Positions 1 through 6,475 of a stretch of 7,967 nucleotides of DNA are shown one piece after another; within the stretch, counting starts at the first letter, position 1; the number at the start of each line of letters is the position of its first letter. Source of the DNA: an uncultured Treponema sp. (GTDB lineage Bacteria; Spirochaetota; Spirochaetia; Treponematales; Treponemataceae). A program made the position numbers and the translations under genes. The notes beneath the pieces are model-generated. The model worked only from the letters and a program-made list of their open reading frames with translations, had not been told where the DNA came from and ran no database searches. The DNA is taken from NCBI GenBank assembly GCA_937894335.1, contig CALCRU010000028.1, forward strand, positions 1-7,967, written 5' to 3'.

Positions 1-5
1 TGAAG

Positions 6-58
6 TGCACCCCTAAAGTTGGACAAATAAAGTTCAATTTTAGGAGGTGCATTTTTTT
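6..58 (+). terminator. Strong hairpin plus T-run at left edge; rightward terminator or IS3-like end remnant
   Basis: Positions 6-24 pair with 32-51 to give about 19 base pairs with one bulged A and two G-U pairs, around a 7-base A-rich loop. Seven T follow at 52-58. Read rightward this is a textbook intrinsic terminator, as for a convergent gene ending left of the window. Read leftward, the direction of carB, the hairpin has no T-run after it, so it is a poor terminator for carB. The outer left sequence begins with TG and contains GTGCACCCC and AGTTGGAC, which from memory resembles terminal inverted repeats of IS3-family (IS150-group) elements. No transposase is visible. Confidence 0.55.
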
Positions 59-78
59 ATGCGCATTTGCTTTTCTTC

Positions 79-3000
79 TTATCTCTGCTTAGTAATGTCC
101 ACCAGACAGATGTTTTCCTCGCTGAATGCAGAGCCAAGACAGTCTGCCAGTGCGTTTGCAGTGTCTGTAGAAGTAAGGCAGTCTATATCCCTCTCAACAG
201 CATGCCTCCTGAACTTTACGCTTTCCGCATCAGGGTTTCTTCCCTTTGCAGAAGTAGAAAGAACATAGTTCACTTTTCCTGAATCCAAAAGAGTAATGAT
301 GTTGTCCTTAAAATTTTCGTGAACTTTTGCCACATGGGTAACTGGAATTCCGCTTCGTTCTATGGTGTCAGCATTTCCGCTGGTGGCATAAAGTGTAAAT
401 CCCAAGTCGTAAAATTTCTTTGCAAGGGAGGGCAGTTCTGGTAAGTCAATCTGTTTTACGCTAAAAAGAATTCCGCCCTTATGAAGCATTTTAAATCCTG
501 CCGCAAGCATGCCCTTGTAAACCGCCTCGTGAACAGTTTTTGCAATGCCCAGCACTTCTCCTGTAGATTTCATTTCGGGGCCAAGAGCCGTATCCACATC
601 CATCAACTTTTCAAAACTGAACACTGGAACTTTTACCGCAAAGCAGTCAGGCGTTTTGTAAAGCCCTGTGCCATATCCCATATTCTTTATTTTTTCTCCC
701 AGCATTGCTCTGGTTGCAAGTTCAACCATTGGCACTCCGGTTACTTTTGAAAGGTAAGGGACTGTTCTGCTTGATCTGGGGTTTGCCTCAATTATGTTTA
801 GCTCACCCTTGTAAAAAAGCCACTGAATGTTAACCAGTCCTTTTGTTCCCAGCGCCAGTGCCAGTGCGGAAGATTTTTCTACAACTTCCCTCGTCATGTC
901 TTCTGTAAAACTGAAAGGCGGATACACTGCAATGGAATCTCCTGAATGAATTCCCGCTCGTTCAACATGCTGCATTATTCCAGGAATTAAAACATCTTCT
1001 CCGTCCGAGATGCAATCAATCTCAAGTTCGGTTCCCTCCATGTACTTGTCAATCAGAATTGGATTTTCAATTTTCTGCGAAAGGATTATCTTCATGTATT
1101 CCTTTACATCGGCACTGCTTCGGGCAATAATCATGTTCTGCCCTCCCAATACATAGCTTGGTCTAAGCAGTACAGGGTAACCAAGTTTTGCCGCTGCCTC
1201 AAGGGCTTCAACTTCGGTAAGCACCGTAACGCCTTTAGGTCTGTTAACCTTTAGCCGCTCGCACAGTTCTTCAAACCTTTCCCTGTCTTCTGCAAGGTCA
1301 ATGGAATCTGCTGAAGTCCCAAGAATTTTTATTCCCTTGTTGTCAAGAAACTTTGTAAGCTTTATGGCAGTTTGTCCGCCGAATGCAACTACAACTCCCA
1401 GAGAATTTTCTACCTGTATTACATTCATTACATCTTCTGGGGTAAGAGGTTCAAAGTAAAGCCTGTCCGCAGTGTCAAAATCTGTAGAAACTGTTTCGGG
1501 ATTGTTGTTTATTATTGCAACTTCGTATCCAAGTTTTTTTAGTGACTGTACGCATTGAACGCTGGCATAGTCAAATTCAATTCCCTGTCCTATGCGAATT
1601 GGTCCTGACCCAAGTACAAGAATTGTTCCCTTTGAAGATTTTCTATTCTGTTCCTCAAGAAATTTTTTTGCTTCGTTTTCGCCTTTTGTTACGGAATAAA
1701 AGTATGGAGTTTCTGCATCAAATTCTCCGGCGCATGTGTCAACCATTTTAAAACTTTTTGGAGCATACAGAAGTTTTCCGTCAAAGTTTTCTTCCATGCG
1801 GCAGATGTTTTTTATTTTGGCAAGGAACCATTCATCTATTTTAGTGCTTTCATGAATCTCCTTTACGCTTAAGATATTTCTCTTTAGCGCCTGATAAATT
1901 GCAAAGAGCCTTTGGTCAGTGCATTGCAAAACTCTTTCCTTGATTTTTTCATCACCTTCTTTTTCAAACGCAGGAAGATTTAAATCTCTTACGCCAACTT
2001 CCAAACCTCTCACAGCCTTTAGAATTGCTTCTTCAAAATTCTGACCTATAGCCATAACTTCGCCAGTTGCCTTCATTTGCGTTCCCAGCTTTCTTTGGGC
2101 ATAAACAAATTTGTCAAAGGGAAACTTTGGCATTTTTACCACAACATAATCCAGTACGGGTTCAAAGCTGGCCTTTGTTTTTTGCGTAACAAAGTTTGGA
2201 ATCTCGTCAAGTGTAAATCCTACGGCAATAAGGGCTGCAACTTTTGCAATGGGATAACCTGTTGCCTTGCTTGCCAAAGCCGAGGAGCGTGACACTCTGG
2301 GGTTAACTTCTATAACTGCATATTCAAAACTGTCCGGGTTAAGGGCAAACTGGCAGTTGCATCCGCCTTCAATTTTTAGCGCAGTGATTATGTTTAATGC
2401 TGCAGTGCGCAACATTTGATATTCTTTGTCTGCAAGGGTAACTGTAGGTGCAATAACAATCGAGTCTCCTGTATGAACTCCTACAGGATCAAAGTTTTCC
2501 ATGGAGCAGACTGTAATTACATTTTCCTTAGAGTCTCGCATTACCTCAAACTCTACTTCCTTCCATCCGCTTATGCATTTTTCTACAAGCACCTGATGAA
2601 TAGGTGAGCGGTGAAGTCCGTTGTGGCAGATTTCGTCAAAGTCGCGCCATGTGTTTGCTATGCCTCCGCCTGTTCCGCCAAGGGTAAATGCAGGTCTTAT
2701 TATAACTGGCAATCCAATTTCGTTCTTTGCAAAATCAAGAGCATCTTCGTATGTTGTAACGACTTTTGAAGGAATGACTGGTTCTCCAATCGCTTCCATT
2801 GTATCTTTGAACATCTGCCTGTCTTCTGCCTTATCTATCGTCTCTGGTTTTGCACCAAGAAGTTTTACTCCATGACTTTTTAAAAATCCTGATTTCGCAA
2901 GTTCCATGCTAAGTGTTAGCCCCGTCTGTCCGCCCAGGGTAGAAAGCAAGGAGTCTGGCTTTTCTTTTTCGATGATTCGTTCAAGAGTGCGCAGCGTAAG

Positions 3001-3204
3001 TGGTTCAATGTAAATTTCGTCAGCCATGGATTTGTCTGTCATAAGAGTTGCCGGATTTGAATTTACAAGGCACACTTCAAGCCCCAACTGCTTAAGAGCC
3101 TTACACGCCTGATTTCCGGCATAGTCAAATTCTGCAGCTTGACCTATGACTATTGGACCTGAGCCTATTATTAAAACCTTGTGAATGTCTTTACTTAACG
3201 GCAT
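79..3204 (-). CDS. carB: Carbamoyl-phosphate synthase large subunit (ammonia/ATP subunit)
   Basis: This subunit makes carbamoyl phosphate from bicarbonate, two ATP and ammonia channelled from CarA, for pyrimidine and arginine synthesis in the cytoplasm. The 1041 residues are full length for the family (about 1,070 in E. coli). The protein shows the internal duplication: an N-terminal ATP-grasp half (about 8-400) with LIIGSGPIVIGQAAEFDY at 11-28 and EVNPRVSRSSALASK at 299-313, an oligomerisation region (about 400-525), and a second ATP-grasp half (about 527-930) with LVLGSGPIRIGQGIEFDY at 529-546 and EANPRSSRTVPYLSK at 806-820. A C-terminal MGS-like allosteric domain (about 930-1041) contains LYATSGNADTI at 938-948. 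The ATG is supported by GGAGG (plus-strand 3210-3214) five bases upstream, inside the end of carA. It overlaps carA by 14 bases, so the two are co-transcribed and probably translationally coupled. No frameshift or missing motif was seen. Identification is by motif and length. Confidence 0.98.
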   Translation of the reverse strand: MPLSKDIHKVLIIGSGPIVIGQAAEFDYAGNQACKALKQLGLEVCLVNSNPATLMTDKSMADEIYIEPLTLRTLERIIEKEKPDSLLSTLGGQTGLTLSMELAKSGFLKSHGVKLLGAKPETIDKAEDRQMFKDTMEAIGEPVIPSKVVTTYEDALDFAKNEIGLPVIIRPAFTLGGTGGGIANTWRDFDEICHNGLHRSPIHQVLVEKCISGWKEVEFEVMRDSKENVITVCSMENFDPVGVHTGDSIVIAPTVTLADKEYQMLRTAALNIITALKIEGGCNCQFALNPDSFEYAVIEVNPRVSRSSALASKATGYPIAKVAALIAVGFTLDEIPNFVTQKTKASFEPVLDYVVVKMPKFPFDKFVYAQRKLGTQMKATGEVMAIGQNFEEAILKAVRGLEVGVRDLNLPAFEKEGDEKIKERVLQCTDQRLFAIYQALKRNILSVKEIHESTKIDEWFLAKIKNICRMEENFDGKLLYAPKSFKMVDTCAGEFDAETPYFYSVTKGENEAKKFLEEQNRKSSKGTILVLGSGPIRIGQGIEFDYASVQCVQSLKKLGYEVAIINNNPETVSTDFDTADRLYFEPLTPEDVMNVIQVENSLGVVVAFGGQTAIKLTKFLDNKGIKILGTSADSIDLAEDRERFEELCERLKVNRPKGVTVLTEVEALEAAAKLGYPVLLRPSYVLGGQNMIIARSSADVKEYMKIILSQKIENPILIDKYMEGTELEIDCISDGEDVLIPGIMQHVERAGIHSGDSIAVYPPFSFTEDMTREVVEKSSALALALGTKGLVNIQWLFYKGELNIIEANPRSSRTVPYLSKVTGVPMVELATRAMLGEKIKNMGYGTGLYKTPDCFAVKVPVFSFEKLMDVDTALGPEMKSTGEVLGIAKTVHEAVYKGMLAAGFKMLHKGGILFSVKQIDLPELPSLAKKFYDLGFTLYATSGNADTIERSGIPVTHVAKVHENFKDNIITLLDSGKVNYVLSTSAKGRNPDAESVKFRRHAVERDIDCLTSTDTANALADCLGSAFSEENICLVDITKQR

Positions 3205-4318
3205 GATTTCCTCCGTTTAAAATCATCTGCAGGAAAGTGTCGAATAAAAAATTTGTGTCGTGGGGACCGCCGCATGCTTCGGGATGAAACTGCACACTGA
3301 ATGCAGGAATATCTGTGTAGCATAGTCCTTCGCAAGTTCCGTCGTTTACATTTTGAAAAGTAAGTTTTGCATATGGCGGAAGATTTTCTGCTTCTACTGC
3401 ATAGCCGTGGTTCTGGCTTGTAATGTATACTCTTTCGCTCTGAATATTTTTTACCGGATGATTTCCTCCTCTGTGGCCGTATTTTAGTTTGACTGTGTTT
3501 AGTCCCCTAGCAAGAGCAAGCATCTGATGACCAAGGCATATGCCAAATATGGGGAGCGATTTCTGCATGCTGAATTCGCAGAGTTTTTTTATTTCTGAAA
3601 TAATGTCTTTGTTTTCTGCCGGGTCTCCGGGGCCGTTGCTTAGCATTACTCCGTCAGGTTTAAGTGAAATTATCTGTTGGGCACTGGCATTGCAAGGAAC
3701 AATTGTAACAGAGCAGCCACGCTTTTCCAGTTCTCGCTGAATGTTTTTCTTTGCTCCAAAATTCCACAGAACAATTCTTAGTTTTTTATCTTCATCATTT
3801 ACATTATTTTCTTTTGGTTGCATTTTATCCTGCACGCTCTTAACAGCATTTTCAATTTTGTACTCCTTGATTTTTTTAAGGGTCTCTGGTGAGGATTTTA
3901 TTTTTTCCGCATCGAGACCGCTTGCAATCATTCCGTTCATTACACCAGATTCTCTTAATTTTTTTGTAAGGGCTCTTGTGTCAATTCCGCACAGACCGAC
4001 AACTCCGTGCTTTTTTAGAAAATTGTCAAGTCTTTCCGTACTGCGAAAGTTTGAAGGTTCGTCGCATAGTTCTCGTACAATGTAGCCTCTTACCCAGGAC
4101 TTTGAACTTTCAAAATCTTCTGCAATTACTCCGTAGTTTCCAATGAGGGGAAAAGTCTGCGTTACAATCTGTCCGTAGTAGCTGGGGTCGGTAAGCGTTT
4201 CAAGGTAGCCCGTCATGCCAGTGGTAAAAACAGTTTCTCCTATGGTGCATCCTTCTAACCCTATGGAGCAGCCTTCAAAAATACTTCCGTCAGCAAGAAT
4301 TAAAAAAGCCTTTTTCAT
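3191..4318 (-). CDS. carA: Carbamoyl-phosphate synthase small subunit (glutaminase)
   Basis: This is the glutamine amidotransferase subunit that hydrolyses glutamine and passes ammonia to CarB. The 375 residues are the usual size (382 in E. coli). The CarA-specific N-terminal domain occupies about 1-160, including TGMTGYLETLTDPSYYGQI at 33-51. A poorly conserved polar linker (about 163-178) leads to a class I GATase domain (about 180-365). The glutaminase triad is intact: Cys261 in GICLGHQ, and His345 and Glu347 in FHPE; LSNGPGDP is at 226-233. The start at 4318 has GAGG seven bases upstream. It is the first gene of the leftward carAB operon and is preceded by a promoter and a terminator-like hairpin whose U-run ends next to the ribosome binding site. 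Expression is therefore probably controlled by attenuation (inference). Confidence 0.98.
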   Translation of the reverse strand: MKKAFLILADGSIFEGCSIGLEGCTIGETVFTTGMTGYLETLTDPSYYGQIVTQTFPLIGNYGVIAEDFESSKSWVRGYIVRELCDEPSNFRSTERLDNFLKKHGVVGLCGIDTRALTKKLRESGVMNGMIASGLDAEKIKSSPETLKKIKEYKIENAVKSVQDKMQPKENNVNDEDKKLRIVLWNFGAKKNIQRELEKRGCSVTIVPCNASAQQIISLKPDGVMLSNGPGDPAENKDIISEIKKLCEFSMQKSLPIFGICLGHQMLALARGLNTVKLKYGHRGGNHPVKNIQSERVYITSQNHGYAVEAENLPPYAKLTFQNVNDGTCEGLCYTDIPAFSVQFHPEACGGPHDTNFLFDTFLQMILNGGNHAVK

Positions 4319-4329
4319 GTTTCTGCCTC

Positions 4330-4388
4330 AAAAAAAAAGCGCTCATTCCGTAAGCTAAAAATAGTTGACTTACGGAATGAGCGCCTTT
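4330..4388 (-). promoter_or_regulatory. Terminator-like hairpin in the carA leader, probable attenuator
   Basis: Two perfect 16-base arms, 4339-4354 and 4369-4384 (GCGCTCATTCCGTAAG and its complement), surround a 14-base loop. The stem extends by AAAG pairing with UUUU to about 20 base pairs. On the minus strand nine T follow directly (4338-4330), then the carA ribosome binding site GAGG (4329-4326) and the ATG at 4318. The T-run lies only on the carA side, and no other leftward gene lies upstream, so the hairpin must act on transcripts heading into carA. A weak competing hairpin is possible: GAGAGC (4394-4389) with GCGCTC (4384-4379), one mismatch, loop AAAG. The structure is seen in the sequence; regulation by it is inference. 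Confidence 0.8.
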
Positions 4389-4407
4389 GCTCTCTGTTAT
4401 CTTAACT

Positions 4408-4436
4408 GTTATAAAACTTATGCTCTCTTGTGTCAA
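4408..4436 (-). promoter_or_regulatory. carAB promoter, sigma70 type
   Basis: On the minus strand a perfect -35 TTGACA (4436-4431) is followed after exactly 17 bases by TATAAC (4413-4408), five of six matches to the -10 consensus. Transcription would start near 4401, giving a leader of about 80 bases that contains the complete attenuator hairpin. Upstream of the -35 lies an A/T-rich stretch. Confidence 0.85.
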
Positions 4437-4459
4437 GTTAAAAAAAAATTAGAAATTTA
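4437..4459. promoter_or_regulatory. A/T-rich core between divergent promoters, possible shared UP element
   Basis: The 23 bases separating the two outward-facing -35 boxes are almost entirely A and T, with a run of nine A (4440-4448) then ATTTAT-like sequence. Such tracts upstream of a -35 can bind the RNA polymerase alpha subunit or a regulator. Here one tract sits at that position for both promoters. The role is inferred from composition and position only. Confidence 0.4.
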
Positions 4460-4488
4460 TTGACAAAGATTTTTTTTTGCGGTATAAG
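4460..4488 (+). promoter_or_regulatory. amt-PII promoter, sigma70 type
   Basis: TTGACA at 4460-4465 is followed after 17 bases by TATAAG at 4483-4488, a perfect -35 and a five-of-six -10. The start would be near 4495, leaving a leader of about 147 bases before the ATG at 4642. The spacer contains a run of eight or nine T. No sigma54-type GG-N10-GC element was found, although ammonium transporter genes in other phyla often use one. Confidence 0.8.
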
Positions 4489-4505
4489 ATTTTCTTGTAA
4501 ATGAC

Positions 4506-4544
4506 AAAGGCGTCGTGGACATTGGTTCTGCGACGCTTTTTTTT
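4506..4544 (+). promoter_or_regulatory. First terminator-like hairpin in the amt-PII leader
   Basis: AAAGGCGTCG (4506-4515) pairs with CGACGCTTTT (4531-4540) over ten base pairs including one G-U. An upper stem GGAC/GTTC with loop ATTG adds four more. A run of eight T covers 4537-4544. It starts about 11 bases after the predicted transcription start. The 3' arm (4534-4540) can alternatively pair with 4548-4554 of the next hairpin (seven base pairs), which would break both hairpins; that is a possible antiterminator fold (inference). Confidence 0.7.
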
Positions 4545-4547
4545 GGC

Positions 4548-4606
4548 AAAGGCGCTGAAAATTTTCCGTAGAATATTCGGAAGGTTTTCGGCGCCTTTTC
4601 TTTTTT
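4548..4606 (+). promoter_or_regulatory. Second terminator-like hairpin in the amt-PII leader
   Basis: Positions 4548-4568 pair with 4578-4598 over 21 base pairs with three G-U pairs and a 9-base loop. They are followed by T, C and six T (4599-4606). It is the stronger of the two leader hairpins and ends 35 bases before the start codon. Nothing upstream on this strand needs terminating, because carA is divergent, so an attenuator role is the simplest reading. A short palindrome CGGA/TCCG (4618-4629) sits just before the ribosome binding site. Confidence 0.75.
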
Positions 4607-4641
4607 ACATGCCACAGCGGAAAATTCCGAAGGAGGAAAAA

Positions 4642-6372
4642 ATGGAAGACTTGTGGAGCGTGTGGTTTTTAATCGGAGCAGCGTTCGTGTTCTGGATGCA
4701 GGCTGGATTTGCAATGGTGGAAACAGGATTCACTCGTGCAAAAAATGCAGGCAACATCATCATGAAAAACCTGATGGACTTTTGCATCGGTACGGTGATG
4801 TGGTTTGTAATAGGCGCGTCCTTCATGCTTAGTTACACAGATCCTGCTACAGGTGAAGTGAGTCGTGGCATATGGAGTTTTCTTGGTAAGCCAGGATTTT
4901 CCGTGTTCAGCGACTATGCAAACTTTGACTTTTCAAACTTCGTGTTCAACCTGGTCTTCTGTGCAACCACAGCAACGATTGTAAGCGGTGCAATGGCGGA
5001 ACGAACAAAGTTCAGCTCCTACTGCATTTACTCTGCAATCATTTCGGGAATTATTTATCCTATCGAAGCACACTGGACATGGGGTGGCGGATTTTTGGCT
5101 CAGTGGGGATTCCACGATTATGCCGGAAGTGCCTGTATTCACATGGTAGGCGGAATCTGTGCCCTAATTGGTGCTGCAATGGTTGGTCCGCGAATCGGAA
5201 AGTTTACTAGAGATGCAAATGGAAAGATTACAAAGGTAAAGGCCTTCCCCGGTCACAACCTTACAATCGGTGCGTTGGGTGTCTTTATTCTGTGGGTGGG
5301 CTGGTACGGATTTAACGGTGCCGCTGCAACAGATGTTCCAACTCTTGGTTCAGTCTTTCTTACTACAACTGTAGCTCCTGCTGTTGCAACTGTGGTAACA
5401 ATGATTTTTACTTGGATAAAGTACAAGAAGCCTGATGTTTCAATGTGCCTTAATGCTTCTCTTGCTGGTCTTGTTGCAATTACCGCTCCTTGCGATGTAA
5501 CTGACTGTGCCGGTGCCGCAATTATTGGTGCGGTTGCAGGACTTCTTGTTGTGTTTGGCATCTGGTTGTTGGACTACAAGCTGCATATTGATGACCCTGT
5601 TGGTGCGGTTGCAGTTCACATGATGAACGGAATTTGGGGAACGATTGCAGTTGGTCTTTTTGCAACAGACACTGCTCCCGGATTTGCACTTGCAGGAATT
5701 GAGAAAGGACTTTTTTACGGCGGAGGATTCACTCAGCTTGGAAAGCAGTTTGGCGGAATGTTCATAATCATTGCATGGACTGTGGTAACAATTACAATTG
5801 TATTTGCACTGATTAAGAAATTCCACGGACTTAGGGTTTCAACTGAAGAAGAAATTATCGGTCTTGACAAGATTGAGCACGGACTTGATTCAAGCTATGC
5901 TGGATTTGACATTGTTCAGAACTATTCCACTGCGGAACTTTCTGCTGCAAAGAGGGACGGTGTAAGCATACCTCAGGAAAAGGCCATACCTGTTACCAGA
6001 GTTCCTTCAAGCCGACCCGATGCAAAATTCCACAAGGTTGTAATCCTTACAAGGCAGAGCAAGTTTGACGAAATAAAAGGCGCAATGAACGACATAGGCG
6101 TTACTGGCATGACTGTTACAAATGTAATGGGCTGTGGCGTTCAGCACGGTGCAGGCGAGTATTACCGCGGTGCCCAAATAGACATGACTCTGCTTCCAAA
6201 GATAAAGGTTGAAATCGTTGTAAGCGAAGTTCCTGTGGATTTGGTTATAGAAGCGGCAAAGGAAGTCCTTTACACTGGACACATTGGCGATGGAAAGATT
6301 TTTGTTTACGATGTGGAAAATGTAATTAAGGTTAGAACCGGAGAAGAAGGTTACGAAGCCCTGCAGGACTAA
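4642..6372 (+). CDS. Ammonium channel Amt fused to a C-terminal P-II (GlnB/GlnK) domain
   Basis: This inner-membrane ammonium channel carries its own P-II sensor. The 576 residues comprise an Amt domain (about 1-400, roughly 11 membrane helices), a linker (about 400-460) and a P-II domain (about 463-576). Amt hallmarks relative to E. coli AmtB are the pore histidines His167 (CIHMVGG) and His326 (HMMNGIWG), Asp159 eight residues before His167, Trp147 in HWTWGGG, Phe106, and Phe224 in GWYGFN. The P-II part has GVTGMTVTNVMGCG, the 2-oxoglutarate-linked Gln501, LPK at 518-520 and IGDGKIFVYDV at 548-558. The T-loop residue matching Tyr51 of E. coli GlnB is Ile513, so uridylylation there is not possible. 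The ATG at 4642 is chosen because AGGAGG (4631-4636) lies five bases upstream; in-frame sequence back to 4501 runs through leader hairpins. It is divergent from carAB, which fits nitrogen supply. No separate signal peptide is evident. Confidence 0.96.
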   Translation: MEDLWSVWFLIGAAFVFWMQAGFAMVETGFTRAKNAGNIIMKNLMDFCIGTVMWFVIGASFMLSYTDPATGEVSRGIWSFLGKPGFSVFSDYANFDFSNFVFNLVFCATTATIVSGAMAERTKFSSYCIYSAIISGIIYPIEAHWTWGGGFLAQWGFHDYAGSACIHMVGGICALIGAAMVGPRIGKFTRDANGKITKVKAFPGHNLTIGALGVFILWVGWYGFNGAAATDVPTLGSVFLTTTVAPAVATVVTMIFTWIKYKKPDVSMCLNASLAGLVAITAPCDVTDCAGAAIIGAVAGLLVVFGIWLLDYKLHIDDPVGAVAVHMMNGIWGTIAVGLFATDTAPGFALAGIEKGLFYGGGFTQLGKQFGGMFIIIAWTVVTITIVFALIKKFHGLRVSTEEEIIGLDKIEHGLDSSYAGFDIVQNYSTAELSAAKRDGVSIPQEKAIPVTRVPSSRPDAKFHKVVILTRQSKFDEIKGAMNDIGVTGMTVTNVMGCGVQHGAGEYYRGAQIDMTLLPKIKVEIVVSEVPVDLVIEAAKEVLYTGHIGDGKIFVYDVENVIKVRTGEEGYEALQD

Positions 6373-6392
6373 CACGCTGTTTTAACTGCATA

Positions 6393-6421
6393 TTGATTAG
6401 CCTTTCGTGGTGTAGTATTAT
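6393..6421 (+). promoter_or_regulatory. Possible promoter for the flavodoxin-acetyltransferase pair
   Basis: TTGATT at 6393-6398 and TATTAT at 6416-6421 are separated by 17 bases, matching sigma70 consensus at four and five of six positions. A start near 6428 would give a leader of about 48 bases. The promoter overlaps the 5' arm of the hairpin at 6400-6452, so its own transcripts would lack that arm and escape the terminator. This is prediction from sequence only. Confidence 0.5.
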
Positions 6422-6463
6422 TGTACTGTGTGCAAGAACCATCACGGAAGGCGCATTTTTTTT
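6400..6463 (+). terminator. Terminator after amt-PII
   Basis: Positions 6400-6412 (GCCTTTCGTGGTG) pair with 6440-6452 over 13 base pairs with two G-U pairs. The loop has 27 bases and contains a small AGTA/TACT stem. Eight T follow at 6456-6463, three bases after the stem. It lies 28 bases beyond the amt-PII stop and 13 bases before the flavodoxin ATG, with GAGGTG (6466-6471) as ribosome binding site in between. The long loop makes it weaker than the other hairpins in the window. Confidence 0.65.
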
Positions 6464-6475
6464 ACGAGGTGAAAA

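Noticed and set aside
79..4318. Numerous plus-strand open frames of 60-115 codons opposite carA and carB, and minus-strand frames opposite the Amt gene
   Set aside because: They are antisense to strongly conserved coding sequence, lack ribosome binding sites and show no recognisable domain.
4289..4346. Small reading frame on the minus strand starting inside the carA hairpin (ATG at 4346-4344), crossing the nine-T run and overlapping carA out of frame
   Set aside because: It begins in the 3' arm of the terminator stem without a good ribosome binding site, so it cannot work as a classical leader peptide upstream of the hairpin. Slippage on the T-run is conceivable but unsupported.
4319..4401. 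PyrR binding loop in the carA leader
   Set aside because: No sequence resembling the conserved PyrR anti-antiterminator loop is present, and the leader is too short for the usual three-structure arrangement.
4495..4606. ANTAR-type two-hairpin antitermination motif, which often controls nitrogen genes
   Set aside because: That motif needs two short hairpins with six-base loops carrying A and G at loop positions 1 and 4. The loops here are AUUG and a nine-base loop, so it does not match.
4501..4641. Longer start for the Amt-PII protein at 4501, adding 47 residues
   Set aside because: The extension passes through both leader hairpins, has no ribosome binding site and would place basic, non-conserved residues before the first membrane helix. 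The ATG at 4642 has AGGAGG five bases upstream.
4489..4641. Sigma54 promoter for the ammonium channel gene
   Set aside because: No TGGCAC-N5-TTGC-like element with GG and GC ten bases apart was found. TTGGCAAAGGCGC at 4543-4555 looks suggestive, but lacks the second half at the right spacing.
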